Shown one piece after another: positions 8,255 through 16,744 of a DNA stretch of 64,000 bases (the stretch's first letter is position 1; every line of letters starts with the position of its first letter). The position numbers and the translations under genes were made by a program. The DNA lies in contig DASPVV010000078.1 of the NCBI GenBank assembly GCA_035622175.1, positions 41,057 through 105,056 on the forward strand, written 5' to 3'. The stretch comes from JAFAGX01 sp035622175 (GTDB taxonomy: Bacteria > Acidobacteriota > Terriglobia > Terriglobales > Acidobacteriaceae). Below the pieces are notes generated by a model that worked only from the letters and a program-made list of their open reading frames with translations, made no database searches and was not told the DNA's origin.

Positions 8255-8794
8255 ATGAATCAAGTCGCACGAGTGCCCGATTTGCGAGTGGTCATTTCCG
8301 TGGAACAACTGCAAAAACGCGTGCGGGAATTGGCGCGCCAAATCTCCGATGACTACCAGGGCAGGACGGTGCATGCCTTAGCCATGCTCGAGAACGGCTT
8401 CATTTTCATGGCCGACCTGGTCCGCGTCATCGACGTGCCTGTGATCTGCCAATTTATCAAGCCGCAGTATCGCCGCCACTTGGAAGGCAAGCCGGAGGGA
8501 TTCCTGGAGATTTTCTTTAGCCACGATGCCGACATTCGCGGCCAGCATGTCTTGCTCATTGAAGGCATCATCCACTCCGGGGTAACCACGGACTTCCTCG
8601 TAAGTAATCTGCGCGGCCGGGGGGCGGCCTCGGTGAAAGTGGTCACCTTGCTCGATCGCCAGACGGCGCGCCGCGTGCCCTTCCAGCCGGACTACTTCGG
8701 ATTCCTGGTGGATGACGGCTTTCTCGTGGGTTATGGGCTGGGCTCGCCTGCCCAAACGGAGCGGAACCTGGCTTGCATTGCCAGCGGCCCGTGA
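8255..8794 (+). CDS. hpt: Hypoxanthine phosphoribosyltransferase-like protein with degenerate active site
   Basis: A 179-residue type I PRTase of the HGPRT family, identified by fold blocks (ALAMLENGFIFMADL, the VLLIEGIIHSG loop, VTLLDRQ, DYFGFLVDDGFLVGYGL) and by location between tilS and ftsH. Residues expected for catalysis differ. The PRPP loop consensus E-D-I-I-D-T-G reads E-G-I-I-H-S-G, replacing the second acidic residue and the base-assisting Asp (Gly104, His107). The purine-contacting Lys of LLDK is Arg135. The metal-contacting Asp of GLD is Gly163. The fold seems intact, so a binding or regulatory role is at least as likely as purine salvage. The intergenic gap to tilS is 48 bp. Confidence 0.85.
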   Translation: MNQVARVPDLRVVISVEQLQKRVRELARQISDDYQGRTVHALAMLENGFIFMADLVRVIDVPVICQFIKPQYRRHLEGKPEGFLEIFFSHDADIRGQHVLLIEGIIHSGVTTDFLVSNLRGRGAASVKVVTLLDRQTARRVPFQPDYFGFLVDDGFLVGYGLGSPAQTERNLACIASGP

Positions 8795-8857
8795 GATATA
8801 CCTCGCCTATGACTTAAGTTATCGCTCTAAGCGGGTTTCTTTTTCTTCGATTCGGGG

Positions 8858-8863
8858 TACAAT
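8858..8863 (+). promoter_or_regulatory. Possible -10 element (TACAAT) upstream of ftsH
   Basis: TACAAT lies in the 159-bp gap between hpt and ftsH, about 90 bp before the ftsH start. The -35 region is T-rich (TTTCTTTTTC) without a clear hexamer. A palindromic ACTTAAGT is at 8812-8819. This would give ftsH its own transcript in addition to read-through from hpt. Confidence 0.35.
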
Positions 8864-8953
8864 AGCCTAGCGGGTAATTCCTTCGATCCAAATTCCGCCC
8901 ATGGGCATCTAAGCAGTTGAGGTGCCTGCTTTTCGTAGAGGTTCCGGGGAGCT

Positions 8954-10864
8954 TTGGCAGTGAATTCGACGGTCAAAACGGTGGTGTTCTGGCTGGTAAT
9001 CGTGCTTTCGGCCTTCCTGCTCTGGCAGGTGGTCAAAAACGGGTCTAACGATCAAAAAGACAAGCTGCTCAACTTCTCCCAGTTCCTGGGCGAGGTGGAG
9101 CAGGGGGGCGTTAAGGACGTTACCATCATCGGCCAGGAGGTGCGCGGCAAGTTACAAGATGGCTCCCTCTTTCACACCACCGCGCCCGCCAATTATCCCG
9201 ACATGATCAAGATGCTCCGCGATAAGGGCGTGAGCATCACCATTCGCGACGTAAGCAACGGCAGCTGGCCGAGCTGGCTGCTGAACTTGGCACCCCTGAT
9301 CCTGCTGGCCGCCCTGTGGTTCTTCATGATTCGCCAAATGCAGACCGGCGGCAATAAGGCGCTCTCGTTCGGCAAGAGCCGGGCCCGTCTGCTCTCCATG
9401 CAACAAAAGAAGGTTACGTTTAAGGACGTGGCCGGGGTGGATGAGGCGAAGGAGGAACTGCGGGAGATTATCGAGTTCCTGCGCGAGGCGCAGAAATTTC
9501 AAAAGCTGGGTGGACGCATTCCGAAGGGGGTGCTGCTGGTTGGACCTCCGGGGACGGGCAAGACTCTGCTGGCGCGAGCCGTGGCCGGCGAAGCCAATGT
9601 GCCGTTCTTTTCCATTTCCGGGTCGGATTTTGTCGAGATGTTTGTGGGCGTGGGCGCCAGTCGCGTGCGCGACCTGTTCGAACAGGGCAAAAAGAATGCC
9701 CCCTGCATCATCTTCATCGACGAAATTGATGCGGTGGGGCGTCATCGCGGCGCTGGGCTCGGTGGGGGCCATGACGAGCGGGAGCAGACCCTCAACCAGC
9801 TGCTGGTCGAGATGGACGGTTTCGAGTCGAACGAGGGCGTCATTTTGATGGCGGCCACCAACCGTCCCGATGTGCTCGATCCCGCGCTTCTGCGGCCGGG
9901 ACGCTTTGACCGCCGGGTGGTCGTAAGCCGACCCGATGTGCGCGGAAGAGAAGAGATTCTGCGTGTCCACACGCGTAAGATTCCCTTGGCCGATGACGTA
10001 GAACTCTCCGTGCTTGCCCGCGGCACCCCCGGTTTCTCCGGTGCTGACCTGGCCAACATGGTGAACGAGGCTGCCTTGGGAGCGGCGCGGCAAAACCGCA
10101 AAGCCGTGCTGATGTATGACTTCGAAATCGCCAAAGACAAAGTCTTGATGGGGGTGGAACGCAAGTCGCTGTTGCTTTCCGAAGAAGAAAAGAAAGTGAC
10201 CGCGTACCACGAGGCCGGGCACGCCCTGGTTGCCACCAAGCTGCCCCACTCCGACCCCTTGCATAAGGTCACCATCATTCCGCGAGGCATGGCGCTCGGT
10301 GTCACCATGCAGTTGCCGATCGACGACAAACACAATTACACCAAAGAGTATCTCGAGACCGAGATCGCCATCATGATGGGCGGGCGCCTCGCCGAAGAGA
10401 TGTTTCTCAATCAGATGAGCACCGGCGCCGGCAATGATATCGAGCGGGCCACGGAAATGGCTCGCAAGATGGTGTGTGAGTTTGGCATGAGTGACCTGGG
10501 GCCGTTGACCTTCGGCAAAAAAGAAGAGCAGATCTTCCTCGGCCGGGAAATCGCCCAGCACCGCGACTACAGCGAGGCCACGGCGATCAAGATCGATGAA
10601 GAAGTTCGCCGCATCGTGAATGATGGCTACAAACGGGCCAAGAACGTGCTGGCGGATAATCACGAGGCTCTGATCAGAATTGCCATGGCCCTGCTCGAAC
10701 GGGAAGTCCTGGATGCCAATGAGATCAAGATGCTCATCGAGGGCAAAGAACTCCCGAAGATCAGCGCGCCGCCTAAATCCGATGAGGCTGTGCAGCAGGT
10801 TTTGAAACCAGAGCCGGGACGCGCGGGAATTGCCAAGGGTGGAGAGAGCCCGGCGCGAGCCTAA
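8954..10864 (+). CDS. ftsH: ATP-dependent zinc metalloprotease FtsH
   Basis: A 636-residue membrane-anchored AAA+ protease that degrades misfolded membrane proteins and short-lived regulators. TM1 is TVVFWLVIVLSAFLLW near residue 10. A short periplasmic domain follows, then TM2, NLAPLILLAALWFFM, near residue 112. Walker A is GPPGTGKT (197-204), Walker B is IIFIDEID, and the second region of homology has NRPDVLDPALLRPGRFDR. The Zn-protease motif HEAGH is at 419-423, with the third ligand helix GNDIERAT further on. The C-terminal tail is short. The proposed start is TTG with GGGGA 3-7 nt upstream; GTG two codons later is an alternative. Confidence 0.97.
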   Translation: MAVNSTVKTVVFWLVIVLSAFLLWQVVKNGSNDQKDKLLNFSQFLGEVEQGGVKDVTIIGQEVRGKLQDGSLFHTTAPANYPDMIKMLRDKGVSITIRDVSNGSWPSWLLNLAPLILLAALWFFMIRQMQTGGNKALSFGKSRARLLSMQQKKVTFKDVAGVDEAKEELREIIEFLREAQKFQKLGGRIPKGVLLVGPPGTGKTLLARAVAGEANVPFFSISGSDFVEMFVGVGASRVRDLFEQGKKNAPCIIFIDEIDAVGRHRGAGLGGGHDEREQTLNQLLVEMDGFESNEGVILMAATNRPDVLDPALLRPGRFDRRVVVSRPDVRGREEILRVHTRKIPLADDVELSVLARGTPGFSGADLANMVNEAALGAARQNRKAVLMYDFEIAKDKVLMGVERKSLLLSEEEKKVTAYHEAGHALVATKLPHSDPLHKVTIIPRGMALGVTMQLPIDDKHNYTKEYLETEIAIMMGGRLAEEMFLNQMSTGAGNDIERATEMARKMVCEFGMSDLGPLTFGKKEEQIFLGREIAQHRDYSEATAIKIDEEVRRIVNDGYKRAKNVLADNHEALIRIAMALLEREVLDANEIKMLIEGKELPKISAPPKSDEAVQQVLKPEPGRAGIAKGGESPARA

Positions 10865-10948
10865 GCAACCGATCCGATCGGCGGTATTCCCTCAGCATAG
10901 AAATCGAAGGCAGTCCCTCCTGTGGCCGGGGGGGATTTCTTTGGCTGC

Positions 10949-11524
10949 TTATTCGAGGTTGGAGCCCATGGGCTGATAGCGGTACTTCCTGCCATCCCAA
11001 TAAAGCACAGAGGCCATTCCGCTCTCCCCCGTCTCGTCCACGTAGATCGCCGTGTGCTGCTTCTTCCCCATCCGCATCTTTTTCACGTAGATCTGTTTGA
11101 AGGGGGTGTTCACCATCATGAACTTCGCCGCAGGAGTGGGCGAGCGCCAGGCTTGCGGGCCGGCTCCATGAATGACCAGCAGGGCGAAGCCCCGGTGTTC
11201 CAGATCTTCCGAGGCAAATTGGGTGGTGATCTTGGGATTACCGTAGCCAAAAAAGGCATCGTAGGGATCGATGACCGAGTACTGATTTTCCCCCTGGTCC
11301 ATCATGGGATTGGTGCAGTGTGCCGGAATGACGATGTCTTCGACGCCGTCGCCGTTGAAGTCTCCCTCGAGCGCAGGCATGCCAACGAGCGCGCAATTCG
11401 ATCCAAATGCCTGCCTGACGAATTCATTCGTGACCTGGGGATCGACCGAGGTTTGCCCTTCAAGGGTTGCGCCCAGGGCGAGACCCGCCGTAAGCAGCCA
11501 GAAGACAAATCGAGGGAAAGTCAT
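10949..11524 (-). CDS. Secreted protein with an FG-GAP/EF-like calcium motif, function unknown
   Basis: A 191-residue protein with a clear signal peptide (FVFWLLTAGLALGATLEGQ). It contains a short VCBS/FG-GAP-like motif, DFNGDGVEDIVIP (about residues 54-66), typical of calcium-binding loops in beta-propeller repeats. Only one copy is present, so it is not a full propeller. I do not recognise the family. It converges on ftsH (gap 84 bp) and lies 99 bp downstream of thiL on the same strand. Confidence 0.7.
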   Translation of the reverse strand: MTFPRFVFWLLTAGLALGATLEGQTSVDPQVTNEFVRQAFGSNCALVGMPALEGDFNGDGVEDIVIPAHCTNPMMDQGENQYSVIDPYDAFFGYGNPKITTQFASEDLEHRGFALLVIHGAGPQAWRSPTPAAKFMMVNTPFKQIYVKKMRMGKKQHTAIYVDETGESGMASVLYWDGRKYRYQPMGSNLE

Positions 11525-11623
11525 AGGGCTACTCTAGACGGGTTCATCCGCCCTTCCTAGGGAAAGTAACGGTGGGGACGGTACCAAAGTCACCGCGAAG
11601 GGATGGCAGCCGGAGGCCAACGG

Positions 11624-12631
11624 TCAGCGTACCCGAGAGGTCGACCGCCGCGGAGCAAAATGCTGCCAGCCTCGGGGCGCGAGTTTCACTCGCCTGCCTT
11701 GACCGATCAAGAGCATGCGCCGGTCAGGCCGGATGCGACCGATGGCGGTGATGGGAGAGCCGGCAATTCGCGAGGGTACCGACACGCCAGGGGGAGCGGT
11801 GAACAGCAGTTCGTAATCCTCGCCACCGTGCAGGGCGAATCTGCGATCTACCGGGGTTGCTGGTTTTCCTAGACGGGCCAGGGGAATCGCCTCGGCCTCA
11901 ATCTCCGCCCCCACCCGACTCTCGGCGCAAATATGTGCGAGATCACTCGACAGCCCGTCGCTCAGGTCAATCATGGCCGAAGCGATGGCTCGTTCCCGCA
12001 GGAACCGTCCCACTTGGATTCGTGGCATGGGATGGAAGTGTTGGGGAAAATCGTGCGCCCGCAGCTTGCAACCGGAGAAAAGCAAGTTGAGGGCAGCGGA
12101 AGCACCGCCGAGCTTGCCGGTCACGTAGATGCGATCCCCCGCTCGGGCGCCGGAACGAGAGATGGCCTGATCGCGCGGCACCGATCCGACCACCACGATA
12201 TCGATGAGTACGCCGCCGGGCGACTCTGAGGTGTCTCCTCCAGCCAGGCTGACCTTGAAAGTCTCGGCCAAGCTGAGCAGGCCTTCGAAGAACCCATTCA
12301 CCCACGCCTGCGGCAGAGTTGGCGGCAGTGCGAGGGAAAGGAAGGCAGCGATTGGTTGTCCGCCCATGGCCGCGATGTCACTCAATCCTCGCGTGAGCGC
12401 ACGCCGGCCGACCACTTCCGCTCGGTGCCACTCCCTTCGGAAGTGAATGCCCTCCAAGCTGAAATCCGTGGTGACCAGGGCCTGGTGCGCGGAAGGGATG
12501 CGCAGGACCGCCGCGTCATCCCCGATGCCGGCGACAACACCGCCGCCCCCGCGGGCGCGCTCGCGGATGCGCGCGATCAGTAAATTTTCCTGCAGTGGCA
12601 AGTCAGCCTCAACTATATCGGCTCGGGCCAC
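11624..12631 (-). CDS. thiL: Thiamine-monophosphate kinase
   Basis: A 335-residue enzyme of the PurM-like superfamily that phosphorylates thiamine monophosphate to the active diphosphate. Diagnostic blocks are GIGDDAAVL near residue 35, VTTDFSLEGIHF, GRRALTRGLSDIAAMGGQP, LAGGDTSES, IYVTGKLGGASAAL, MIDLSDGLSSDL and LHGGEDYELLFT. The start is a GTG (Met-Ala-Arg-Ala); the dimer-forming N-terminal helix QENLLIARIRE follows closely. No other thiamine gene is nearby and no TPP-riboswitch signature was seen upstream. The C-terminal 15 residues are Arg/Ser rich. Confidence 0.93.
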   Translation of the reverse strand: MARADIVEADLPLQENLLIARIRERARGGGGVVAGIGDDAAVLRIPSAHQALVTTDFSLEGIHFRREWHRAEVVGRRALTRGLSDIAAMGGQPIAAFLSLALPPTLPQAWVNGFFEGLLSLAETFKVSLAGGDTSESPGGVLIDIVVVGSVPRDQAISRSGARAGDRIYVTGKLGGASAALNLLFSGCKLRAHDFPQHFHPMPRIQVGRFLRERAIASAMIDLSDGLSSDLAHICAESRVGAEIEAEAIPLARLGKPATPVDRRFALHGGEDYELLFTAPPGVSVPSRIAGSPITAIGRIRPDRRMLLIGQGRRVKLAPRGWQHFAPRRSTSRVR

Positions 12632-12975
12632 GGTTGAGAATCGCAGCCTCTTCGCGGCACATCGAAGGGCATGGTAACTTCCGGGTGGTTACCCCCACAA
12701 AGGAACGATGCGCCCCTATCAGGCTTTGGTAACCCAATTGCCGCCGCCAGGGTGATTGACAGACAGAAGGCCCTTTGTTACCGTTCAGGAGCTGACTTCG
12801 CTGCCTTTGGCCAAGCTAACTGCCTTGAGCAGTTTGTCTTAGGCGCCTTGGGGTCGGGTACTGGTAAGACCTGAAGGCGCGAGCCCACCCCTCAGGAAGG
12901 TTAAGCCGGGATCAGGATCCGGTAGCCTGGCGGCGACGCCGTCGCAGGGCAGGCCTGATTTCAGGGAGGAACCTG
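12632..12975. other. Divergent intergenic region with nested inverted repeats (possible structured leader of the M23 gene)
   Basis: This 344-bp gap separates thiL from the M23 peptidase. It contains two GGTAAC/GTTACC inverted pairs (12673-12678 with 12688-12693; 12728-12733 with 12777-12782). The second encloses a smaller ACCC/GGGT pairing. A 6-bp hairpin AACTGC/GCAGTT (12818-12834) follows, then a U-rich tract (TGTCTT). An AGCTAAC segment near 12814 and a GGGTGA segment near 12750 recall fragments of the c-di-AMP (ydaO) riboswitch, which often precedes cell-wall hydrolases, but the full consensus is not present. No open frame here looks coding. Confidence 0.35.
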
Positions 12976-13884
12976 TTGCGAAAGCATAGTTACATCCTTT
13001 TCGTGGCGCGTGGGGAAGACGGCCAGCTGCGTAAGATCCCCATCCCGATCCAGTACTTGTACGTTCTGGTCGTGGGTGGAGTGATCGCAATGCTGAGCAT
13101 GACCGGCATTGCCAGTTCGTACTTGCGAATGCTGTTCAAAGTTTCGAGCTTCAATGAACTGCGGGCGGAAGAGGAAGAACTCAGGAGCCGCTACACGCGA
13201 CTCGAACAAGTTGCCAGGGAGAAGGACATTCAGGTCGCATCGTTGGGCTCGTTGGCGAGCGAAGTTTCCTCGCTCTATGGTCTGAAGACCGACCCGATTC
13301 TCACCCCGGCCAGTGATACGGTCGAAGACGCTCAGGTGAACTCTTCCCTCGATCGGCTCTACACTCTCAAGGATACGGCGCTCAGTGGCGCCGCTACCAA
13401 CGGCATCTTGCTCGGCCTGACGCGCAACGTGACTCCGGCCGACTGGCTGCAAGCCAACTCGACTCCGAGCCTGTGGCCGGTAGAAGGTCCGGTGACGGGT
13501 TCTTTCGGGGAAAGAATTGATCCTTTTAACGGCGAAGGCGCCTTCCACAGCGGAGTGGATATCTCTGCCTCCGTGGGTCAGCCGGTAATTGCGCCGGCCG
13601 ATGGCGTGGTGATCCTCGCCGATTATATGGGCGGCTACGGACGGGCCATCATGCTCGATCACGGGCACGGGATCACGACCCGCTATGGGCACTTGGCCAG
13701 CTTCGCGGTGGTTGCGGGACAAGTTGTACGTCGCGGCGACACCATCGGATATGTCGGGCTCAGCGGCCGTAGTACCGGTCCGCACCTTCACTACGAAGTG
13801 CGCATCAATAACACACCCGTCAATCCCCACAAATACCTGCGCATCACCGTGGCCCACGCGGGCGGATTTGCGGCCGGAAGCTGA
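12976..13884 (+). CDS. M23 family (LytM/peptidase) membrane-anchored endopeptidase
   Basis: A 302-residue protein that likely cleaves, or assists cleavage of, peptidoglycan cross-links. One N-terminal membrane anchor (IQYLYVLVVGGVIAMLSMTG, about 26-45) is followed by a coiled-coil-prone segment (about 55-80, rich in Glu/Arg) and a Ser/Leu linker. The C-terminal M23 domain has GSFGERIDPF, the Zn-ligand motif HSGVDI, the HGHGITTRYGHL segment and HLHYEV, so all catalytic His/Asp positions are present. The start is TTG with a strong GGGAGGA 5 nt upstream; no better ATG is available. Confidence 0.92.
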   Translation: MRKHSYILFVARGEDGQLRKIPIPIQYLYVLVVGGVIAMLSMTGIASSYLRMLFKVSSFNELRAEEEELRSRYTRLEQVAREKDIQVASLGSLASEVSSLYGLKTDPILTPASDTVEDAQVNSSLDRLYTLKDTALSGAATNGILLGLTRNVTPADWLQANSTPSLWPVEGPVTGSFGERIDPFNGEGAFHSGVDISASVGQPVIAPADGVVILADYMGGYGRAIMLDHGHGITTRYGHLASFAVVAGQVVRRGDTIGYVGLSGRSTGPHLHYEVRINNTPVNPHKYLRITVAHAGGFAAGS

Positions 13885-13932
13885 AGCTTCCGGAGCCGGG
13901 ACGCGCATGCCAGGCTGCGAAGGCTGATCTCG

Positions 13933-14316
13933 CTAGCGCCTGAGTCCCACCCAACGCTCTGATACCACCATCGAGTTGACCGGATTTTGAGGATCGTAGC
14001 GGACCGAGGTGGGCACTCCGAGGCGGCAGGACTGTAGGTTGATGAGGGGTCGGAGACGGGTTACGTCCTGCGAAGCCTCGTAGGACACGCCGGCAACGTC
14101 GTAGCGAAAGATCAGCATGATCGCGGGCTGATGACCGTCGATCTCTTGTACGTCAATCACGGTGCCGTCGGTGATGCGTCCCACTTGGTCGAGCCAAGCG
14201 CGACGCTCTCGTTCGAGCTCTTCCGGCTGTTTGGCTTTACGCCTCAGCAAGAAGTATGCCGCCAGCGCCGCAGCGGCGCCGGTCAGAATCCACGAGCTCA
14301 GAGGAAGGGAAACCAT
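13933..14316 (-). CDS. DUF3592-like membrane protein
   Basis: A 127-residue protein with one N-terminal membrane helix (SWILTGAAAALAAYFLL) and a charged linker rich in Glu and Arg. A small beta domain resembles DUF3592: DGTVIDVQE, then VSYEASQDV, then VRYDPQNPVNS. The internal ATG is used because GAGG lies a few bases upstream and the signal-anchor then begins at residue 5; the longer frame adds a Cys/Arg-rich stretch that looks non-coding. It lies tail to tail with the M23 gene, 48 bp away. Function unknown. Confidence 0.65.
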   Translation of the reverse strand: MVSLPLSSWILTGAAAALAAYFLLRRKAKQPEELERERRAWLDQVGRITDGTVIDVQEIDGHQPAIMLIFRYDVAGVSYEASQDVTRLRPLINLQSCRLGVPTSVRYDPQNPVNSMVVSERWVGLRR

Positions 14317-14439
14317 ACGAGCCTCAACGCCTGCCTTCCTGCACCGGAGATCCCTATACAGAATAATGTACTCATGTCCAGCGGTGAAAGAGCTCAGCCG
14401 GCTACCAATCGGGGCCGGCAATCGCAGTGGATCAACTTG

Positions 14440-14901
14440 TTATCTCCCCGCCTCCGATGTGTGATCATGGACGATTTTCCATCCTTCGGGAAACTTGCGA
14501 AAGACCAAGGTGAATAACCCAGAGGGGTTTTTGCCATCGGAGGTAGTCAGTTGCCAAGCTCCGCGCACGAAGGCCGAATCGGGTCCGAGCGTTTCCACTT
14601 CTAAATCCGAGAATCGAAGATTCCCCATCTCCCGCCCTTCCGCCTGATAACGCTTCTGGTAGCGTTCGAAAGCGGACTGCCAACCCGCGATCTTGGTTGC
14701 TTCGGAGAAGAACGTCAGTCGAGGAGAGTTCCAATAACCTGCCATGAAGCCTTGAAGATCGTGGTGGTTCCAAGCTTCGACTTGGCGAAGAAGCACGCCT
14801 TCGACCGCCGCGTTTGCTTCTCGAGCGTCTTGGCCAAAACCAACCAAGGGGCGGAACACAATCAGGAGAACGGTTGCGGCGGCGAATAAATTTGGACGCA
14901 T
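14440..14901 (-). CDS. Secreted SnoaL/DUF4440-type NTF2-fold protein
   Basis: A 153-residue protein with a signal peptide (NLFAAATVLLIVFRPLVGFGQ). The NTF2-like cone fold is suggested by VLLRQVEAWNHHDLQGFMAGYW, the ERYQKRYQ helix, the DSAFVRGAWQL strand and the closing FRKFPEGWKIVHDHTS. These match the SnoaL/DUF4440 group of ketosteroid-isomerase-like proteins. Such secreted versions are common and mostly uncharacterised. The start is placed at the Met of the signal peptide; the open frame runs further upstream without protein character. Confidence 0.75.
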   Translation of the reverse strand: MRPNLFAAATVLLIVFRPLVGFGQDAREANAAVEGVLLRQVEAWNHHDLQGFMAGYWNSPRLTFFSEATKIAGWQSAFERYQKRYQAEGREMGNLRFSDLEVETLGPDSAFVRGAWQLTTSDGKNPSGLFTLVFRKFPEGWKIVHDHTSEAGR

Positions 14902-14989
14902 GTTCGACCCCAGGCGTAGTGTAGCCGGGCAGCGGAGAGGAAAAAAAGTGAGGCTTCGACTACCTCGATCCATGCCCGGGCAAGGCAGG

Positions 14990-15463
14990 TTAGGCGGGAT
15001 TCTTTTTGGCCGACAACTCTTCGACCCGCTCCCAGGGGCGTTGCGGACGTTCCGGCAGGGGCTTGTCGCGATCTTCGATCCGGTCATACTGATAGGACGT
15101 GCTGACGGTTCCCAGAGACTCGTTATACAGGCTGGGTAATGCCAGAGCCTTTTTGAACTCTTCGGTGAATTGCTGCAGCGCATGCAGATGCTCGGCGGTG
15201 GCGGGAACTTCGGTCTTGGCCGTCTTGAGAAACTGCTGGTGCCCGCGATTCACGAGCTTCGAAATCTCGCCCCCGATCAAGTAACCCGGATAGGCAAAGA
15301 TTTTCACCGCATCGTCGCCGTTTTTCTGGATGGCAGCGGAGCAATTGTACTTCTTCAGAAACACCCGAGCTTGCGTGCCCGGAGCCTCGATCAGGTCGAA
15401 GCCATGATCGCGCAACCAGTTCAGCGCTTCTTCGTAACCACGATGTTCTTGTTTTCCAGCCAT
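14990..15463 (-). CDS. Conserved hypothetical protein
   Basis: A 157-residue soluble protein without signal peptide or membrane helix. It opens with an alpha/beta segment (YEEALNWLRDHGFDLIEAPG), continues with SAAIQKNGDDAVKIFAYPGYLIGGEISKLVNRGHQQFL, and ends in a charged tail with several Pro-Arg pairs. I do not recognise the family. The internal Met at 15463 is preferred over one 12 codons upstream because the extra residues look unconserved. It is transcribed divergently from the cysteine cluster. Confidence 0.6.
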   Translation of the reverse strand: MAGKQEHRGYEEALNWLRDHGFDLIEAPGTQARVFLKKYNCSAAIQKNGDDAVKIFAYPGYLIGGEISKLVNRGHQQFLKTAKTEVPATAEHLHALQQFTEEFKKALALPSLYNESLGTVSTSYQYDRIEDRDKPLPERPQRPWERVEELSAKKNPA

Positions 15464-15544
15464 ACGAACTTTGTCCGTCGTGTACCTTAGATGCGGCATC
15501 GTGGCGCAAGATGCCAGCTTTCTGTGGAACCAAGCAAACTCCCT

Positions 15545-15550
15545 TATAAT
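15545..15550 (+). promoter_or_regulatory. -10 element (TATAAT) for the cysteine biosynthesis cluster
   Basis: A perfect TATAAT lies 48 nt upstream of the cysM start in the divergent gap. The -35 region is weak (TTCTGT-like, about 19 bp upstream). It is the only good promoter element seen ahead of the four-gene cluster. Confidence 0.45.
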
Positions 15551-15598
15551 CTAACCCAGGGCCGGTTGTGCCAGCTTTTCCCGAACCGGACCATTACC

Positions 15599-16642
15599 AT
15601 GGTCACCGAGCGCAGTAGCGACTGGATCGACAACGGCTCTCCGAAACCGGTGGAACTGTCCGCTTCTTCGTCACCTACCGAGGTCGACGGTGCCGAACGC
15701 CAGCCCAGCTGGATAGACCCGCCGTTGCCAAAACTCGGTCAGAGCAGTTTGGATCGGGTGGGCAACACTCCCCTGCTTCGGCTCGAGCGCGTCGCCGCCG
15801 AGATCCCCGGGGTTCAAATCCTTGGCAAGGCGGAATGGCTCAATCCTGGAGGCTCGATCAAAGATCGAGCTGCTGCCAACATTGTGGTCCAAGCGCGCCG
15901 GGAAGGTAAGTTAATTCCCGGTAAAATCTTGCTCGATTCGACTAGCGGAAATACTGGCATTGCCTATGCCATGTTGGGAGCGGCGCAAGGTTTTCCGGTG
16001 AGCTTGTGCATGCCGGAGAATGTTTCCGTCGAGCGCAAACGCATCCTGCATGCTTATGGCGCCGAGGTCATCTACACGGATTCTGCCGACGGCTCCGACG
16101 GCGCCATCCGCAAAGCCCGCGAGTTGGCGGCCGAACATCCCGAGCGATACTTCTACGCCGATCAGTATTCGAACCCTGCCAATTGGCAAGCCCATTACCA
16201 GGGCACCGCCAATGAAATCTGGCAGCAGACGCAAGGCCGGATCACCCACTTCGTCGCCATGTTGGGTACGAGCGGCACCTTCGTCGGCACGGCCCGGCGC
16301 TTGAAAGAACTGAATCCACAGATTCGCTGTATCTCCTTGCAGCCCGATTCGCCGTTCCACGGGATTGAAGGGGCCAAGCACATGGCCAGTGCCATCGTGC
16401 CGAAGATTTACGATCCAACTCTGGCCGATGCCGATGTCGGAATTTCAACCGAAGACGCCTACCGCATGGCGAAACGGCTGGCTCAGGAGGAAGGCCTTCT
16501 GGTGGGCATCTCGGCGGCCGCGGCGGTGGTAGGGTGCCTCGAACTCGCCCGCCAGGCTCAACCTGCGCAAGGCGGCGTGTGGGTCACGATGCTATGCGAT
16601 TCGGGAGACAAGTATCTGAGCGAGAGGTTCTGGGAGGAATGA
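15599..16642 (+). CDS. cysM: PLP-dependent cysteine synthase, CysM type (carrier-protein dependent)
   Basis: A 347-residue fold-type II PLP enzyme. The PLP lysine is Lys88 in GGSIKDR, the substrate loop is DSTSGNTGIAYA, and GTSGTFVGTARRL binds the phosphate. The C-terminus ends CDSGDKYLSERFW. In the mycobacterial system CysM couples O-phosphoserine with a thiocarboxylated carrier protein (CysO). The next three genes here supply the carrier, a cleaving protease and an activating enzyme, so this role is inferred rather than sulfide-dependent synthesis. The N-terminal 55 residues are a variable Ser/Pro-rich extension; the ATG was chosen within that extension after the promoter. Confidence 0.9.
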   Translation: MVTERSSDWIDNGSPKPVELSASSSPTEVDGAERQPSWIDPPLPKLGQSSLDRVGNTPLLRLERVAAEIPGVQILGKAEWLNPGGSIKDRAAANIVVQARREGKLIPGKILLDSTSGNTGIAYAMLGAAQGFPVSLCMPENVSVERKRILHAYGAEVIYTDSADGSDGAIRKARELAAEHPERYFYADQYSNPANWQAHYQGTANEIWQQTQGRITHFVAMLGTSGTFVGTARRLKELNPQIRCISLQPDSPFHGIEGAKHMASAIVPKIYDPTLADADVGISTEDAYRMAKRLAQEEGLLVGISAAAAVVGCLELARQAQPAQGGVWVTMLCDSGDKYLSERFWEE

Positions 16643-16744
16643 GAAGCGGAGTCAGGGCTGCAACTGCCCGCTCGCCCATTCGCGTTGCGGTCCGCCCCTG
16701 GCCATCCAGACCATAACACTCCCTGGTAAGGATTCCATTCCTCG

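Noticed and set aside
9152..10663. 503-codon open frame antisense to ftsH
   Set aside because: His/Gln/Gly-rich mirror of a strongly biased coding strand; ftsH is certain and the antisense frame has no ribosome-binding site or motif.
12632..12975. TPP riboswitch for thiL on the minus strand
   Set aside because: Neither the CTGAGA motif nor the ACC-CTGATCTGG-type block is present.
12961..13908. 315-codon antisense frame over the M23 gene
   Set aside because: Covers almost exactly the M23 gene; mirror effect of codon bias.
15805..15835. tRNA T-arm-like GGTTCAAATCC
   Set aside because: It lies inside the cysM reading frame and no acceptor or anticodon arm can be assembled around it.
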